From the NCBI GenBank assembly GCA_028829895.1, contig CM054178.1, forward strand, positions 23,231,701 to 23,295,700: DNA of 64,000 nucleotides, given 5' to 3'. The translations under genes and the position numbers were made by a program. Shown here piece by piece: positions 51,446-63,300 of the stretch. The notes under the pieces are model-generated. The model saw only the letters and a list, made by a program, of their open reading frames with translations. It was not told the DNA's origin and made no database searches. Each line of letters begins with the position of its first letter. The stretch's first letter is position 1. The DNA comes from Sinotaia quadrata. Lineage: Eukaryota; Mollusca; Gastropoda; Architaenioglossa; Viviparidae.

Positions 51446-53361
51446 TTCTAAGGAGATAGTCTAAATTTAAGCATATGCAAATAAGCTATATCTATACGAC
51501 GGTGTTTTTGACTGCAAAAGAAATGCACGGCAGTCAATTTGAGTAAGAATGCATTCTTCTTGTATATCAATACATCAAGAACTATCTTTGAAAACGATCT
51601 AAGCTCATATTTTATAAAAATCCACCCACCCAGCTTTCATTGGCACATTACTATTTTACTTCTGCATAACGTAGGGTGTCCATTTTTACAAATAAACATT
51701 ATTTCTTTGGGAATGGTTATGAAGGAGAGAGAGTGAGGGAAAACTGCAACGGGAAAAAATGTCCATTACGAAAGTGCCTGTTCATTGTACACAACGCATT
51801 GGTAACGATTCATCCAATTGCCACATTTCCTTGGACCTAACTATAATCATAGTGAATGCAAAGCCGTCAATGCCGACATAAACTCCCCGCACTGACACGA
51901 TAAACTACGTAAATAAGGGTACCCTATTTGCGAGTCTGTCAGCACTTGTAAAGGAAATCAGAGAGAAACCGAGCAGTAACACAGATAAACAGATAAAGTA
52001 CAATAAGCATGCGAAGGCAACACGACAAACTGGGATGATAAGGAAAAAAACACCAGTGCAAGTAGCAAGCACTGCCACGTGATTTAGAACACATTTGCTG
52101 CGATAGATTAACTTCGTGGAACAAAAGTTTCACTTGTTAATAACACCCTTACAAGCGAGAAGAAATTTAATTTAGACTTTCGGTCAAGCATCTGCTTTGG
52201 CCTTAATGAGCCATCACATCCCAGGCACACGCGACATGAGCACCGCGTCTCTTTTTCATAGGGGGCAGTTTTCACTCCTCAAATCTGATGGACTCAAGTG
52301 AAGCCGAGTTCAAAGGCACCATAAGTCGATGAACTGTACAATCCAATGACTTCCAGTGTGAACTCTCCACAAACCTTACCACTCTAAATACATGTGTGCA
52401 ACATCGAGCCACATCTACATCGCCCATCTCACCTTCAAAAATCTAGCAATGCCAGAAGTGACAGATAAATAAATAAAAGTTCAAAACCAGTTGTTAAATA
52501 TGCACACAATTAATTCAAATAAACACATACAGCAACATATAAATTATTATTCCATATTGTAGTCTGACATTACCCCAAATCCAACACAACACAGTACCAT
52601 GCTGACACATACGATCTTCATGAGAAAATAAAAAAATAAAAAGTTTGTGTGGAAAAAAAAAAAAAAACAGAGAGAAGGGTGAGATAAGCGCTCCCAACGA
52701 TGACAAGAGAAATGAAGATGCTATTTTATTTTAGGTACAATATATATAGTTTAATACAGGTGCAATATACATATTTTAGTACACATATAATATACACATT
52801 TTAGTAGAGGTACAGTATACCAGCAGACAAAGATAAGACCATCACAAAGAATCCATCTCAGCCACGATGAACCCAGCAAAAGTCTGCAAAGGCAGCGACC
52901 TAGCAGACATGCATTAGTTGCTCCCCAGCCGGCCCACGTTGTTGGCAGCATGCAGCTTATGACGTGATTTGAGCCTATTGTTGAAAGTAAAGCTGCAATA
53001 AGAAACGGCTTAAAACAAAGAAACATACCAACACACAAAATAACAACACGAAAAGGTGCGTTTGGATAATTTCCTCCTTTCGTCCCCCCCCCCCCTCTCC
53101 TTTCCCCGGCCGGTTTTGCCTTCAAGTAATAAAAGGTTAACAGCACGGGCAGCGAATTAAGTGAAGGCCATGGGGTGCGCTCAAAACTCGCCAGTCTCTC
53201 TCTCTCTCTCTGCTAACATTATTAAACCTACTTTCCTCACATAATAAATACATATTAGCAACATAAAAGATAATTTTCTTCTTAGATTGTTAAATTTCAT
53301 ACAATCTCAATTTTCTAACTCTAGAAGACATCACGTCTACATGCATTGAACAGCATCACAC

Positions 53362-53363
<2 letters not shown>
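51446..53363. other. Unannotated stretch
   Basis: A short 28-30 bp repeat (ACAATATA…TTTAGTA) lies at 52735-52820. A minus frame at 53146-52751 lacks conserved motifs and crosses a G-rich run. Confidence 0.5.

Positions 53364-53404
<41 letters not shown>
53364..53404. repeat. (GT)n microsatellite
   Basis: Perfect run of about 20 repeats. Confidence 0.97.
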
Positions 53405-53405
<1 letters not shown>

Positions 53406-54339
53406 CACTCTGGAACTCGGAGCCTTTCAACATCAGAGTAAAATAATCAATGATGAAATATTTGAAAACATTTTTGTATAAATGTTTTGTGGATTTGCTC
53501 TAATCTTCTAGCAACAGAGTAATACAACCACTGAAATATTTTAAAACACTGTCAAATAAAGAGTTCATAGGATTCCACTATTCTTTCAAATTCAGCATTT
53601 CCTATTTTATAATATACTTCTCATTCTATTATGGCTTTACATATTAATATAGTTCCTCAACACACACAAAATACAAATTTTATTTCAATTAAATTTACAT
53701 GCATTAAACACGAGGACAAATATTTGTCATTTTTAAAATTTAAACAGAGTACATTATGTTTTTTCTTTGTATTGTTTATATCATATTAATATAGTTATAA
53801 TTTGTCATTTTTCCTCCTTAACTGTTATCTATTCGTTCAATACAATATATGCATGTTCTCTAATAGGGTTATATTTGTTTTGCTTTTATTATGGAGTCTA
53901 ACTTGTACCATTAATTTTAGAATTTGAATTTCTGTTAATTTGTGTATTCAGTGAATTCTTAATTTGTAATTTCATTTTAATGTGAATCTGCATATTCATT
54001 TGTGTATCCATTTTACTGTGAATTGTTTAAATTTATTTTATTGTTAATTTACGTTAGTTTCATTTAATATTTTTTTTAAAAATGTATTTAAATTTAATTT
54101 GATAAATTGTGTAGTTAGCAAGGATTGGCTGGAAAACCATCCACTATCATTATATCATTATCCTTGTAAAATATGTGATTTCTTTTCAATTCAATTCACT
54201 TCTTCTTCACTTACTCTAAAAACTGTCTTAAACGCATTTTTGTTTGTATTCCTCTGCTGTAAATTATTTTAATAGTATTAGCTTAACTCTGTTGTGTTGT
54301 AACATTCGGTATAACAATTTTAGAATTTGAAATAAGCAA
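53405..54339. other. Very AT-rich stretch
   Basis: No features seen; reading frames are short throughout. Confidence 0.6.
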
Positions 54340-54775
54340 TGGACGAAGGGGACGCCGCACATAGTTTCAAAAACATTTAATTACATACACGACATATAAC
54401 ATAAAATTATACCAGTATGTATATTAGTCACCAGTATATAGTTTCGAATATATATAATTATATAAATGACTTATCATAATATAAATACTATACTAACGTG
54501 CAAACTAGTTAGCTGTACGTGGTTAAAATACACATAATTACATGATCGATAATATCAGAGTACAAATACTATACTAGAGTGTATACTAGTCAGCCCGCAT
54601 ATAGTTTAAAATCACACGTGATTTGAATACACATAATTACATGGTCGAAATATGAGAGGATAAATATTATACTAGAGTGTATATTAGTCAGCCCGCACAT
54701 AGTTTAAAATCAGATAATTACATGGACAACATAATATAAATACTGCACTAGTGTATGCACTAGTCACAGTACTAA
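54340..54775. repeat. Degenerate tandem repeat, about 80-100 bp, 4-5 units
   Basis: ATAGTTT, ATAATTACATG, ATAAATACTATACTAG and GTGTATACTAGTCAG recur in order, with length differences between units. Confidence 0.75.
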
Positions 54776-56029
54776 TCTGATGATTAAAAAAAAAAAAAAT
54801 GTTGAGGAAGAATCACAGTCATGTCTGAAATATAATATTACGCTACTACTAATACTACTCGTAGTAGTAGTCTGTGTTGTACTCTTCATTCTCAAACTAA
54901 AGCAAATAGAAGATGCATCCTATTCAGGCAATGGTAAACTGTGATTACAGTAATAATCGAGCTATCTACAACAAAAGTCCACGACAGCAAAAGAAAAAGC
55001 ACTGGAGATGGGATGTATGGGGTGGAAAACAGCACTGCTGAAAAGATCACAAGCGCAACGCATGGTTTCCCCAACCCCCCGAACCTCAGACTTTCGGGAT
55101 TTGATTTGGAACACTGATGAGGCAAAACAATATTAGGGCAAGCAGTCTGAGAAAGAAGGCACGAAGGGGAAAGAAAAAATGCCGGCAATCATCTTTACCA
55201 GCTCATTACATGCGCACAACGAAATTCCCACCTGAAAAAAGGCTCTCATTAAGGGAAAGGTCGGTAGCCGAATACTTTTCTCTTTATTTCCATTTTCTTC
55301 TTTCTCTAATTTTCTTACTTTCAAAGCAATGAGATGTAATTATACAGTAATTATACATTTCTTTTAATCTTGAAAGATATATTTAGTTAGTTTGATAATG
55401 ATTATATTTTTTAATTCAGTTCCAATCTGATGACATCGTCAACAAGTTCTTTGTCAACTTTTATCTCGAAAGTACTACTTGCTGGCCAACAAGGCGAGGG
55501 TCCAGCTATTAATGTTGATAAAGGAATTTTGGAAGTAGCAATTCACCTTCAATATGTTCCCGATACAATAATTCTGTGAACTCCTGCTTACCCCCAGCAA
55601 CTGTTTATTTTCCTCCTGACAAACGTGCTTGCACGTGCGCGCACACACACATAAATAAAACACGCCTTAAATTATCCTCACATTCACTCAAACAAACCCA
55701 TCTAATTTTACAAAATACTTGTACCTCTATAAATATCTTCTAATTTCTTTATTTGTTTTCCATTATTTATTATTTCCCCCAAACCCCACTAAAGGAGAAT
55801 ACTGCATATAGCTCCCGAAAACCGCTCGCTAAATGTCATGGGGTGAGTTAACGGCCTGGGTTCTGCATACGGACTCTCAGGTGTGCTGTGAGCACTATAG
55901 TTGCTGGAGCTCCCCAAAGCCCAGCTAGGCCAGAACAACTAACACTAAAGGAAGCCTCTTCACTCGCCATCTGTGTTATAAAAAGTTTAAAATAACGCCA
56001 ACACAGCGACCAGCGAGGGTTAGTTCTTC
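54776..56029. other. Unannotated stretch
   Basis: Frames on both strands near 54892-55332 overlap and have no motifs. No repeat family seen. Confidence 0.5.
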
Positions 56030-56310
56030 GTTAAGATTACCAGTCTCACAACAAAAGGTGTCAACCTCAAAGAGACGCCGACCGCTACATGCCAGCTTAG
56101 TTGCTCACCACCATTTCATCCGTGCGCAAGGCCGAGGCAGGTAACCAGGTGAGGTCTGCAGCCTTAGCTTTGAAGCGTCTGCGTCAGCGGTAACCCTGCA
56201 CAACAGCTGCTCGCACTTGAGTGCCATGCGATACGGCCGTGTCGCTGATTCTCAACTCTCTCCCAGCGTGCACCCTGTTTGGAGCAGCAGTTGCCAAAGG
56301 GGTAATACAA
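56030..56310. promoter_or_regulatory. CpG-island-like segment
   Basis: Against AT-rich flanks this segment is about 50-58 percent G+C, and by my count CpG in 56080-56280 is about as frequent as base composition predicts. It has splice-donor-like text on the plus strand (GGCAG|GTAAC and CCAG|GTGAGG near 56140-56153) and GGTG|GTGAGC on the minus strand near 56105. It could be a promoter with a non-coding first exon, for either strand, but no gene start can be shown. Confidence 0.35.
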
Positions 56311-57949
56311 AAACATCTCTAACGCTTTTGCACTCTTGAGCCCTCACTTAAAGCGTCCAAGTGGTTCACCTCGCACTCAGGTAGTGGTCACAGTGTGCAC
56401 GATACGTCAGACAGACAGACAGGCCCACGTCAAGAGAAAGGTTCCAAGCCTTTCTACTGAGACGCCAGGTCACGCTTATTAATTTAAGACGCAATGGCCA
56501 AAGTAATAGGGTCACTACTTCAAATTAAACAAATACATATTTTTTTTTTTAAAAACGCAAAAAAGTAGTCCCTTTTAGGTAGAGAACTATTGTTTGTTTA
56601 AAAAAAAGTATAAATTGTTTTTAAAATTTTAATAACTTTTTCTTTGAAGCAGTGTTTAATCCTACGTAGACATTGGTTTCCTGAATCTTATTATAGTTTG
56701 AATTTTCTTTTACTACGTAGAAGTCCGCTGTGTAGTTGATTTTATAAATCTTTGATCATTTTTCTCTCTTTATGATGGCATAAGTATTTGTATGTGGGTG
56801 GGGAGAATGTCAGGATATTTATAAATCTCGCCCGGATCTCCTCAATAAATATTAAAAAGAAATATAGGAAGAATAAAATTTAGATGTAAGAAATGTGTAA
56901 GTAAATAAAATCTATATGTAGATGCAAAAGGGAGTTTAATAGGAGCATATACACACATATGATGTAGCTATTGCATCACCTTAAGATAGAATGGATGGTT
57001 TTTGGGGTCAAAGAGAAGTAAACAAGTTAACTACTATATTTCCCCAGCAAATCGGACCTTGATGTGAACCGTGGTCAAGCAGAAATATGACCAGTCAATT
57101 ATAGTAAACATGTGAAGTGTAGGGAGAGACAACCTTGATTGTAAGTGTGCCTGAATGAAAGAAGGGTAGGGAGGTGGTTCTTTAGGATGGAAGATCGGAA
57201 ATCTGCTGTATGAATGAAAGAGCTGGGATGCAACCCTGCCCTTAGGTCAACTGAATGGTCTTTAAATAGGGGAGTAAACCCAAGCCACATGCTTTTTCCC
57301 CCCACAGTAGAGACACATGCCATGTGTATAGCGGAAGCCCAGATTTTGACATAGTGTAAATATTAAAGTCTGTTTGAATTATAAGCCAGAAGGCTTGAAA
57401 AAAGAGCATATGAGATTTTTAAGGAAATCCGTAGGCTATTGGTACATATGACTTTGATCCTTGGTTTCGCTGAATGAAAGTAGAGTTGCATTTGATAAAA
57501 TTTTGTGATTAATAATTTTGTGTAAAATGTAATCATGATAATTTGCCATGTACAATTAATTTATGTTTATTTCAAGGTAGTGAAATTGTGCTCAAAGAAA
57601 ATGGTTAGCTTTTATCTAAAGAGCACTATGTAGTTAATGTTAGTGGTCTCTGATTGTTGTATTTATAAATTGCATGATTTCGCCATATGTTGGTTGCTTT
57701 GCATCTTGGTAGCTTTGCTTTGTGTTGGTGGCATCCGTTTGCTGAAGTGTATCAGTTGTTAGTTGTATGAACACCATATTACGTCGCTTAGGAGGGGAAG
57801 TCTACATAGACTTAGCCAGTGATGATGCTAGACTCCACCAGTGTAACTAAGTGAAAATAGTGCATTTGGCCAGGAGTGTGAGAATGGTTAGAAGACCGTG
57901 TAGAAACAATAGTGAACTATTGGGAACCTTGCGCAAATTTTTCAGTATT
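56311..57949. other. Unannotated AT-rich stretch
   Basis: No repeat array or exon recognised. Part of it may belong to the LTR-like segment that ends near 58245. Confidence 0.5.
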
Positions 57950-58245
57950 GGAGAACTGAGAAGAAATTGTATGATCTTGGTCAGGGAAAATCTAACTAGC
58001 TAGGGAAGGCTAAACTTTTCTCTGACAGACATTGCAGAAATTGTACTATGTGGATTTTGAAATTGATTGTTTTATTTGTTTAATTTTTTTTATATAAATA
58101 TTTACTATTTTTCATCTGTCATGTCATTTCTTACCATCTTCATTTTGTGTAAAATTCATTTAGTCATTGTGTCCATCATCGTGTGTGTCCATCATCTGTC
58201 CATCTTATATGTGAGGACCTTCCTCTGGGGGTGAACAAGCCAACG
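57950..58245 (+). mobile_element. Possible LTR-like 3' segment, second copy
   Basis: It has the same layout as the segment ending near 22930: GGGAAGGCTAA, a T-rich tract, GTCCATC repeats, TTATATGTGAGGACC and TTCCTCTGGGGG. Similarity is clear only over about 35 bp at the 3' end. No coding region of a retroelement lies next to it. Confidence 0.3.
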
Positions 58246-58707
58246 GAGCGATTGACCTCTATTGTTGTGTATTTTGTATTGTCCATCATATGGGGTACCA
58301 ACAAAAGTAACTTTGTTTTCAAAACCAACCATTTTAAAGTGCTGTTTGGTTTGCCATCTACTTCAAGATTTAAAAGAGTGGTTGGGTGAAAACAAGAGGG
58401 CAGTATATAAATCAACAAGTATTAAAATTATTAAATATTATTTAGATTTCAATTAAAAAGACAAAATATCTGTAAGGGTCTGTATGCTGGAGTGGTCTAG
58501 ATGAAAATGACATCCTAATTTCAAAGGCTTAAGACCAGCTCATCTGTAAACAAGCTGTTCCAATGTCGCCATTTTCACTTAATCTTTGATATGTACTGGA
58601 ATTGAATAAGACTCGCTTATTCATCAGGGCGACATTTTTGCAATTCGTCCAGTGTCATTATTTTAGGTCAATGCTCAAAAGAAAAATCTATACGACATAA
58701 GTGAAAT

Positions 58708-59229
58708 TCACAATATGTTGTAGTATGTGTTATAAAACTGCGGCAGAATCGCGTTAGGGGAAGAGGGATCACTCAAAGAATCGCTCATATTCTCCTTTGA
58801 ATAATATATCGTTTTAAAACGGTTGAACCTATCTTTAAGGCTTTCATGTACTATGATATAACACTGATATAGTGTTTCATTCACATCATTCCGTTTTAGC
58901 AGTTTACAGCTCTTCCTTTGATAGTTTTCTGTTAAAATAACATCACCAATACGATGAAGACAACCAGATTCTTCTAAATGCCAGAAACAGCATATATGAA
59001 TTCCTACCATCAGCTGCTGAACAAACCACCTGCTTCTTCGATACCGCTCAGACTCATAAATGTTACAATAATACCCAACACCAGCAAACACACCAACGAC
59101 CACAGCAATCGCATAAGCCAGCTCTTGCATTCGTGCAGCACGCTTTCTACGATGATGTAACACGAATTGGGCGACTTCACATTTTATAATTCGCCAAAAT
59201 CGCAGTTGAAGCTTGGCGTATCCAAACAC
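58708..59229 (-). CDS. Unrecognised open reading frame with one membrane segment
   Basis: This is the longest non-repetitive open frame in the window: 173 codons from a GTG at 59229, or 140 codons from the first ATG at 59130, ending in TGA just before 58708. A eukaryotic gene would use the ATG or be joined to an upstream exon, since the frame is closed by a TAA shortly upstream of the GTG. From the ATG the product starts MQELAYAIAVVVGVFAGVGY, a likely signal-anchor or transmembrane helix. It is followed by a basic patch (ESERYRRSRW), a Cys/His-bearing stretch (HICCFWHLEESGCLH) and a charged C-terminal half. I recognise no family. It is on the DCP1 strand but about 38 kb away. An intronless lineage-specific gene, a domesticated transposon fragment or chance are all possible. 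Confidence 0.35.
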   Translation of the reverse strand: MFGYAKLQLRFWRIIKCEVAQFVLHHRRKRAARMQELAYAIAVVVGVFAGVGYYCNIYESERYRRSRWFVQQLMVGIHICCFWHLEESGCLHRIGDVILTENYQRKSCKLLKRNDVNETLYQCYIIVHESLKDRFNRFKTIYYSKENMSDSLSDPSSPNAILPQFYNTYYNIL

Positions 59230-59394
59230 AAGTATTTACTAGTGCTTTAAGTGAAGATGAAAGCATATGTAATTAATAATGGAACAAAAAGAAATGTGTG
59301 TGTATTTTTTTAAATAACACACGATAGCCTAATCAACAGCCCATGAACTGTCGTGCGCTCGCGTGGCTGAATGGCTTTAAATTGAGCTCTATTC

Positions 59395-59680
59395 TGCAGT
59401 AAATACCTAGGTTCACTGTGTATATTTATTCCGTTGTAAATACCAAAGTACAATGTGTATATTTATTCCGTTGTGAATACCAAAGTACACTATGTATATT
59501 TATTCCGTTGTAAATACCAAAGTACAATGTGTATATTTATTCCGTTGTAAATACCAAAGTACAATGTGTATATCTATTCCGTTGTATATAAATATATACA
59601 ATTTGTATATTTATTCCTTTGTAAATTCATAAGTACAATCAATTCCGTTGTAAATACCTAAGTAAAATGTGTATATATAT
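59395..59680. repeat. 37-bp minisatellite, about 7 units
   Basis: CAAAGTACAATGTGTATATT then TATTCCGTTGTAAATAC repeats every 37 bases from 59444; the last units are diverged. Confidence 0.94.
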
Positions 59681-59734
59681 ATTATTTAAAGAGAGTTTTA
59701 CGACATCCTTATAATTCGCAAGTGAGAAACATTT

Positions 59735-59855
59735 TGGTGTTGTAGGAGAATTATTAATAATTATAAATTAAGATTCTCGATCACTTGTAATTAGTTATGT
59801 GTTGTTAATTAATAAATAATAACAATAACGAGTGAAGGATGCCCAGAGGTGTCAC
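59735..59855 (-). mobile_element. Family A left-end fragment (A6)
   Basis: About 120 bp match the inverted left end of A2: TCACTTGTAATTAGTTATGTG, an ATTAATAAATAATAA stretch and GGATGCCCAGAGGTGTCAC. The shared GGGCA/TGCCC block shows that the family's end lies outside the ATT-rich tract. Confidence 0.7.
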
Positions 59856-59908
59856 ACACACCAAATTTGTTTCTCCATCTCCTCAAATTTCATACATCCA
59901 ACTCCAAA

Positions 59909-59910
<2 letters not shown>

Positions 59911-59986
<76 letters not shown>
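59911..59986. repeat. Compound (CT)n(CA)n microsatellite
   Basis: CT run to 59940, then CA run, next to family A fragment A6. Confidence 0.97.
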
Positions 59987-59988
<2 letters not shown>

Positions 59989-60243
59989 GACAAAATCAGT
60001 CTAAAGTTAATTTACTTTAATGAAATTTTGCATAATTTGGTCTTAGATTATTATCAGCCAAACAATGCTTTTTATTTTTTAAAAACTAAAAACTAAAACT
60101 AAATGTCTATACAAGAGTATTCTTAACTCTACCAATTATGAAGTTGCTTTACAATTCTCTTTTCTCCACTTGCTTGACCTGCCCTTACACTAACCTGCCT
60201 TTGTCTAAAAATAAAATAAAATCACCCATATATATTTATCGCG

Positions 60244-60300
60244 AGCACGCACGCACGCACGCACACACGCACACACGCACACACACACACACACACACAA
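60244..60300. repeat. (GCAC)n(CA)n microsatellite
   Basis: GCAC units grade into CA. Confidence 0.95.
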
Positions 60301-63300
60301 TGACATCACTTAACACAAACTAGCTTGTCTTGAACGAAGTTTAGCACACTTTGGTTCTATAGACTGTGGAGAATCATCTCGGGGTCAAACTGGAGAATCA
60401 AGGTGAATGGCCTTTGACTATACGCATATTTTGCTGAGTCTACACATGTATTTACAAAGCTACAAGAAATGCTGCATTCAAGAACACCTACCAAATGGCT
60501 TCGAAATGGTAGCCATGAGAATGGAATAAACAAGTGCAAATCATTCACTGAATCATAACAATTAGTTGAGTACCACTGAGACTACATAAAAAAAACCTGG
60601 TTGTTTCTTTCTAAAACAATAATGATGACCGATGTAATTGGATGTATATGAGGTGATAATAGAGACGAGTTTTGCCTATTATCGAACAATGTTGTTAACA
60701 GTTTCTGAGATGCATCATAGAATATAGTTTAACGGTCTCCGAGACGCCATCATGAACGCTAACGGCAAACGGGTTGTAGGTTTTCGGGTGATTGTACCCT
60801 TTACTTATGACGGTTTTTTTTCCTTCTCGCTAAATCTAGGTCGCAATGGATGATGGGTTTACGCACACGGTGAAAAAAGCTCGAAGAACATTCTAGTACA
60901 ATGCAGCCAGAACTCGAAAACAGATGTAGACAAGAGTGGTGACGTAGGCAGTGGAGTAATCAACACGAGCGCGGATTGAATGTAAGCCAGTACTTGCCAT
61001 AGAGACAACAACGACATCAACATACCTCGAATCGCAAAAAATAAAAAAAAAATCATGCGATGAATTCCGCTAGTAATGAGGTTATTTCTTATTCCTTATA
61101 TGTTTGGACTCTGTCACGCTGACAGTCACTGCCACTATGTCGATCAATCGTGTATTTGCGTAAATTTGCCTGTTTATTTCAATCCTTTTCTATTCATATT
61201 ATTTTTCGTACTGATGTTATCTGTTACACATAAAAAAAAGAACATCAATGACAAAATTGCTGCTTTTAAAGCCGCGAGCAAGAAGAGAATATTTTCAATA
61301 TAGACAGTATTTTCCTTCTGATTATAAAATATTGATAGCAGATATATTTGAGTGCGTGCGTGCGTGTGTGTGTGTGTGCGCGCGCGAAAGTATACATGAG
61401 TATTTCTGTGAAGACTGAAATTGTATTTAAGATCAAAAGTGTGCACTATACCGAAACAAATGAGTTATGAGGTTTTAAATATATAAATATTCGAATCATT
61501 CCAACTAGAAAAAGCTGCAGCCGTGATTGTATTGTTAGCCGCAGAAGAGAGAAATAAAACAATACCACTACTATTGCTACATGTACTACTATCATCACCA
61601 AATTATAACCGTAAATTTCAGCATGTCGACCAAAACGCTTGATTTTATAAGCAAGCAAATAAAAGATTATGACATATATACTGCCAGTGGCAAGCTAAGG
61701 AAAGCAAGCAATTTAGCTCTTTGTCAAAGACATATTGTAGAATGCAAACTGCAGACCTGTTCAGCTCAGATGCTTCTATTTTAAAATTCAAACGTAAAAC
61801 CTAATATATAGCGCTTCTGATCCGGGGCTTTTAAAATAAAAGTTTTACTATAATCAATGATGTTTGATATATCCACTGACTTTTTGTGATCACAGCCAAA
61901 GAAGCCCGCCACACGAAAGATAAAGCATTTTTTTCCCCAACTCGTCTGAACATAGAATCGATCTTGGTCGGAATTTATGAATGCAAACTAATTTGTGAGC
62001 GATGGTTTTGTACTATGTGAAAATCTGTCCCCAAATTAACAGTTACAAATCGTCATAAACGCCTCAACTTCTGCTCCTCGCAACCACAGTAAAATTTCTT
62101 ATAAAAGTTTGAATTTGAAGAGTATTAGTAATAAAACACACAAATAGAAAAGAAAAAATTATAAACACTTTTTAAAAACAGCGTACTTGCGAAACAAACA
62201 CCTCTGTATAATGTAATTCTACAACAAAACCACTTTACCGAGCGTTATGACTTCTTTTTAGTAAATTGCATTTTTATGACAGGTTGCTTTCAACAAAGGC
62301 ACATTTAAAAAATAAATGATAAGCTCAAATTTCATCCACAATTACATAACTGCAAAGACATCCATTCAAAATCATAAAAATTACTAATCAGAGATAAATT
62401 AAAATATTTTATAAATACTTAACTATGAAAGAAAGTCTCATAAACAAATAATTATTTTATAAAAAAATGTAAATGTTGCTTTACCAGTACTGGGCATGTG
62501 CGTGTAAACTGTCAAGTTATGGTGCAAGCGAAGGAAAGTAATGGTACTCGTGCTGTCTGTTGACTGTTGTAATTCTACGAATTTTAAGTCTACGAATACC
62601 TTAATACAACTCAGCCCTACAATCACAGACAAAACATCTCCTTTCAAAATATAAGTTACACATTTATTTGCAAAGAAAAATATATATGAGACAATATATA
62701 AACGTTACAAAGCATGTCAGTCGCCCATGTTACAGTAATTTCTTTTTAAAGTTCTCCATTACAAAAGTGATGGAAGTGAATCAGTAGTCGATGTTTCCGA
62801 AGCTTCAATTCCCAATAATGATGACGACGACGGTGATGACGATGATGATGATGATGATGAAACAGCATAGATAGATATGCAAAGCCTTTTCAACCGGCCA
62901 AGCATAACAAGGTTTCAAGAGGAAGTTTATGTTGCAATAAGCTAAAATCACTCCATTTTTGCTTTATTATTTCAAATGGGAACCATGATATATGCTCATG
63001 AAAAAATATATTTAGTTATTTAATTTTTTAAGGAGAGCTGGGTGCATTAAAACTAGTTCGATGTTGTCTGCAAGATGTTGCCACCTATAAACAGGAGCAG
63101 GCAAAAAAAAAACCCAAAGCGCATGAGTGGTTTTCTTAGCTTTCTGGAACAGTTCCACAAAAGAACACATGCACAATTATATATTAAACTCCTTGTTTAA
63201 TAACTGTAGTATGGCATGACACATGACTGTGTTTGCTACAAGATGCCGACAAGAACAATGTAGTATATTACGCCTTTCCTTCTTCTTCCGATTTTACATT

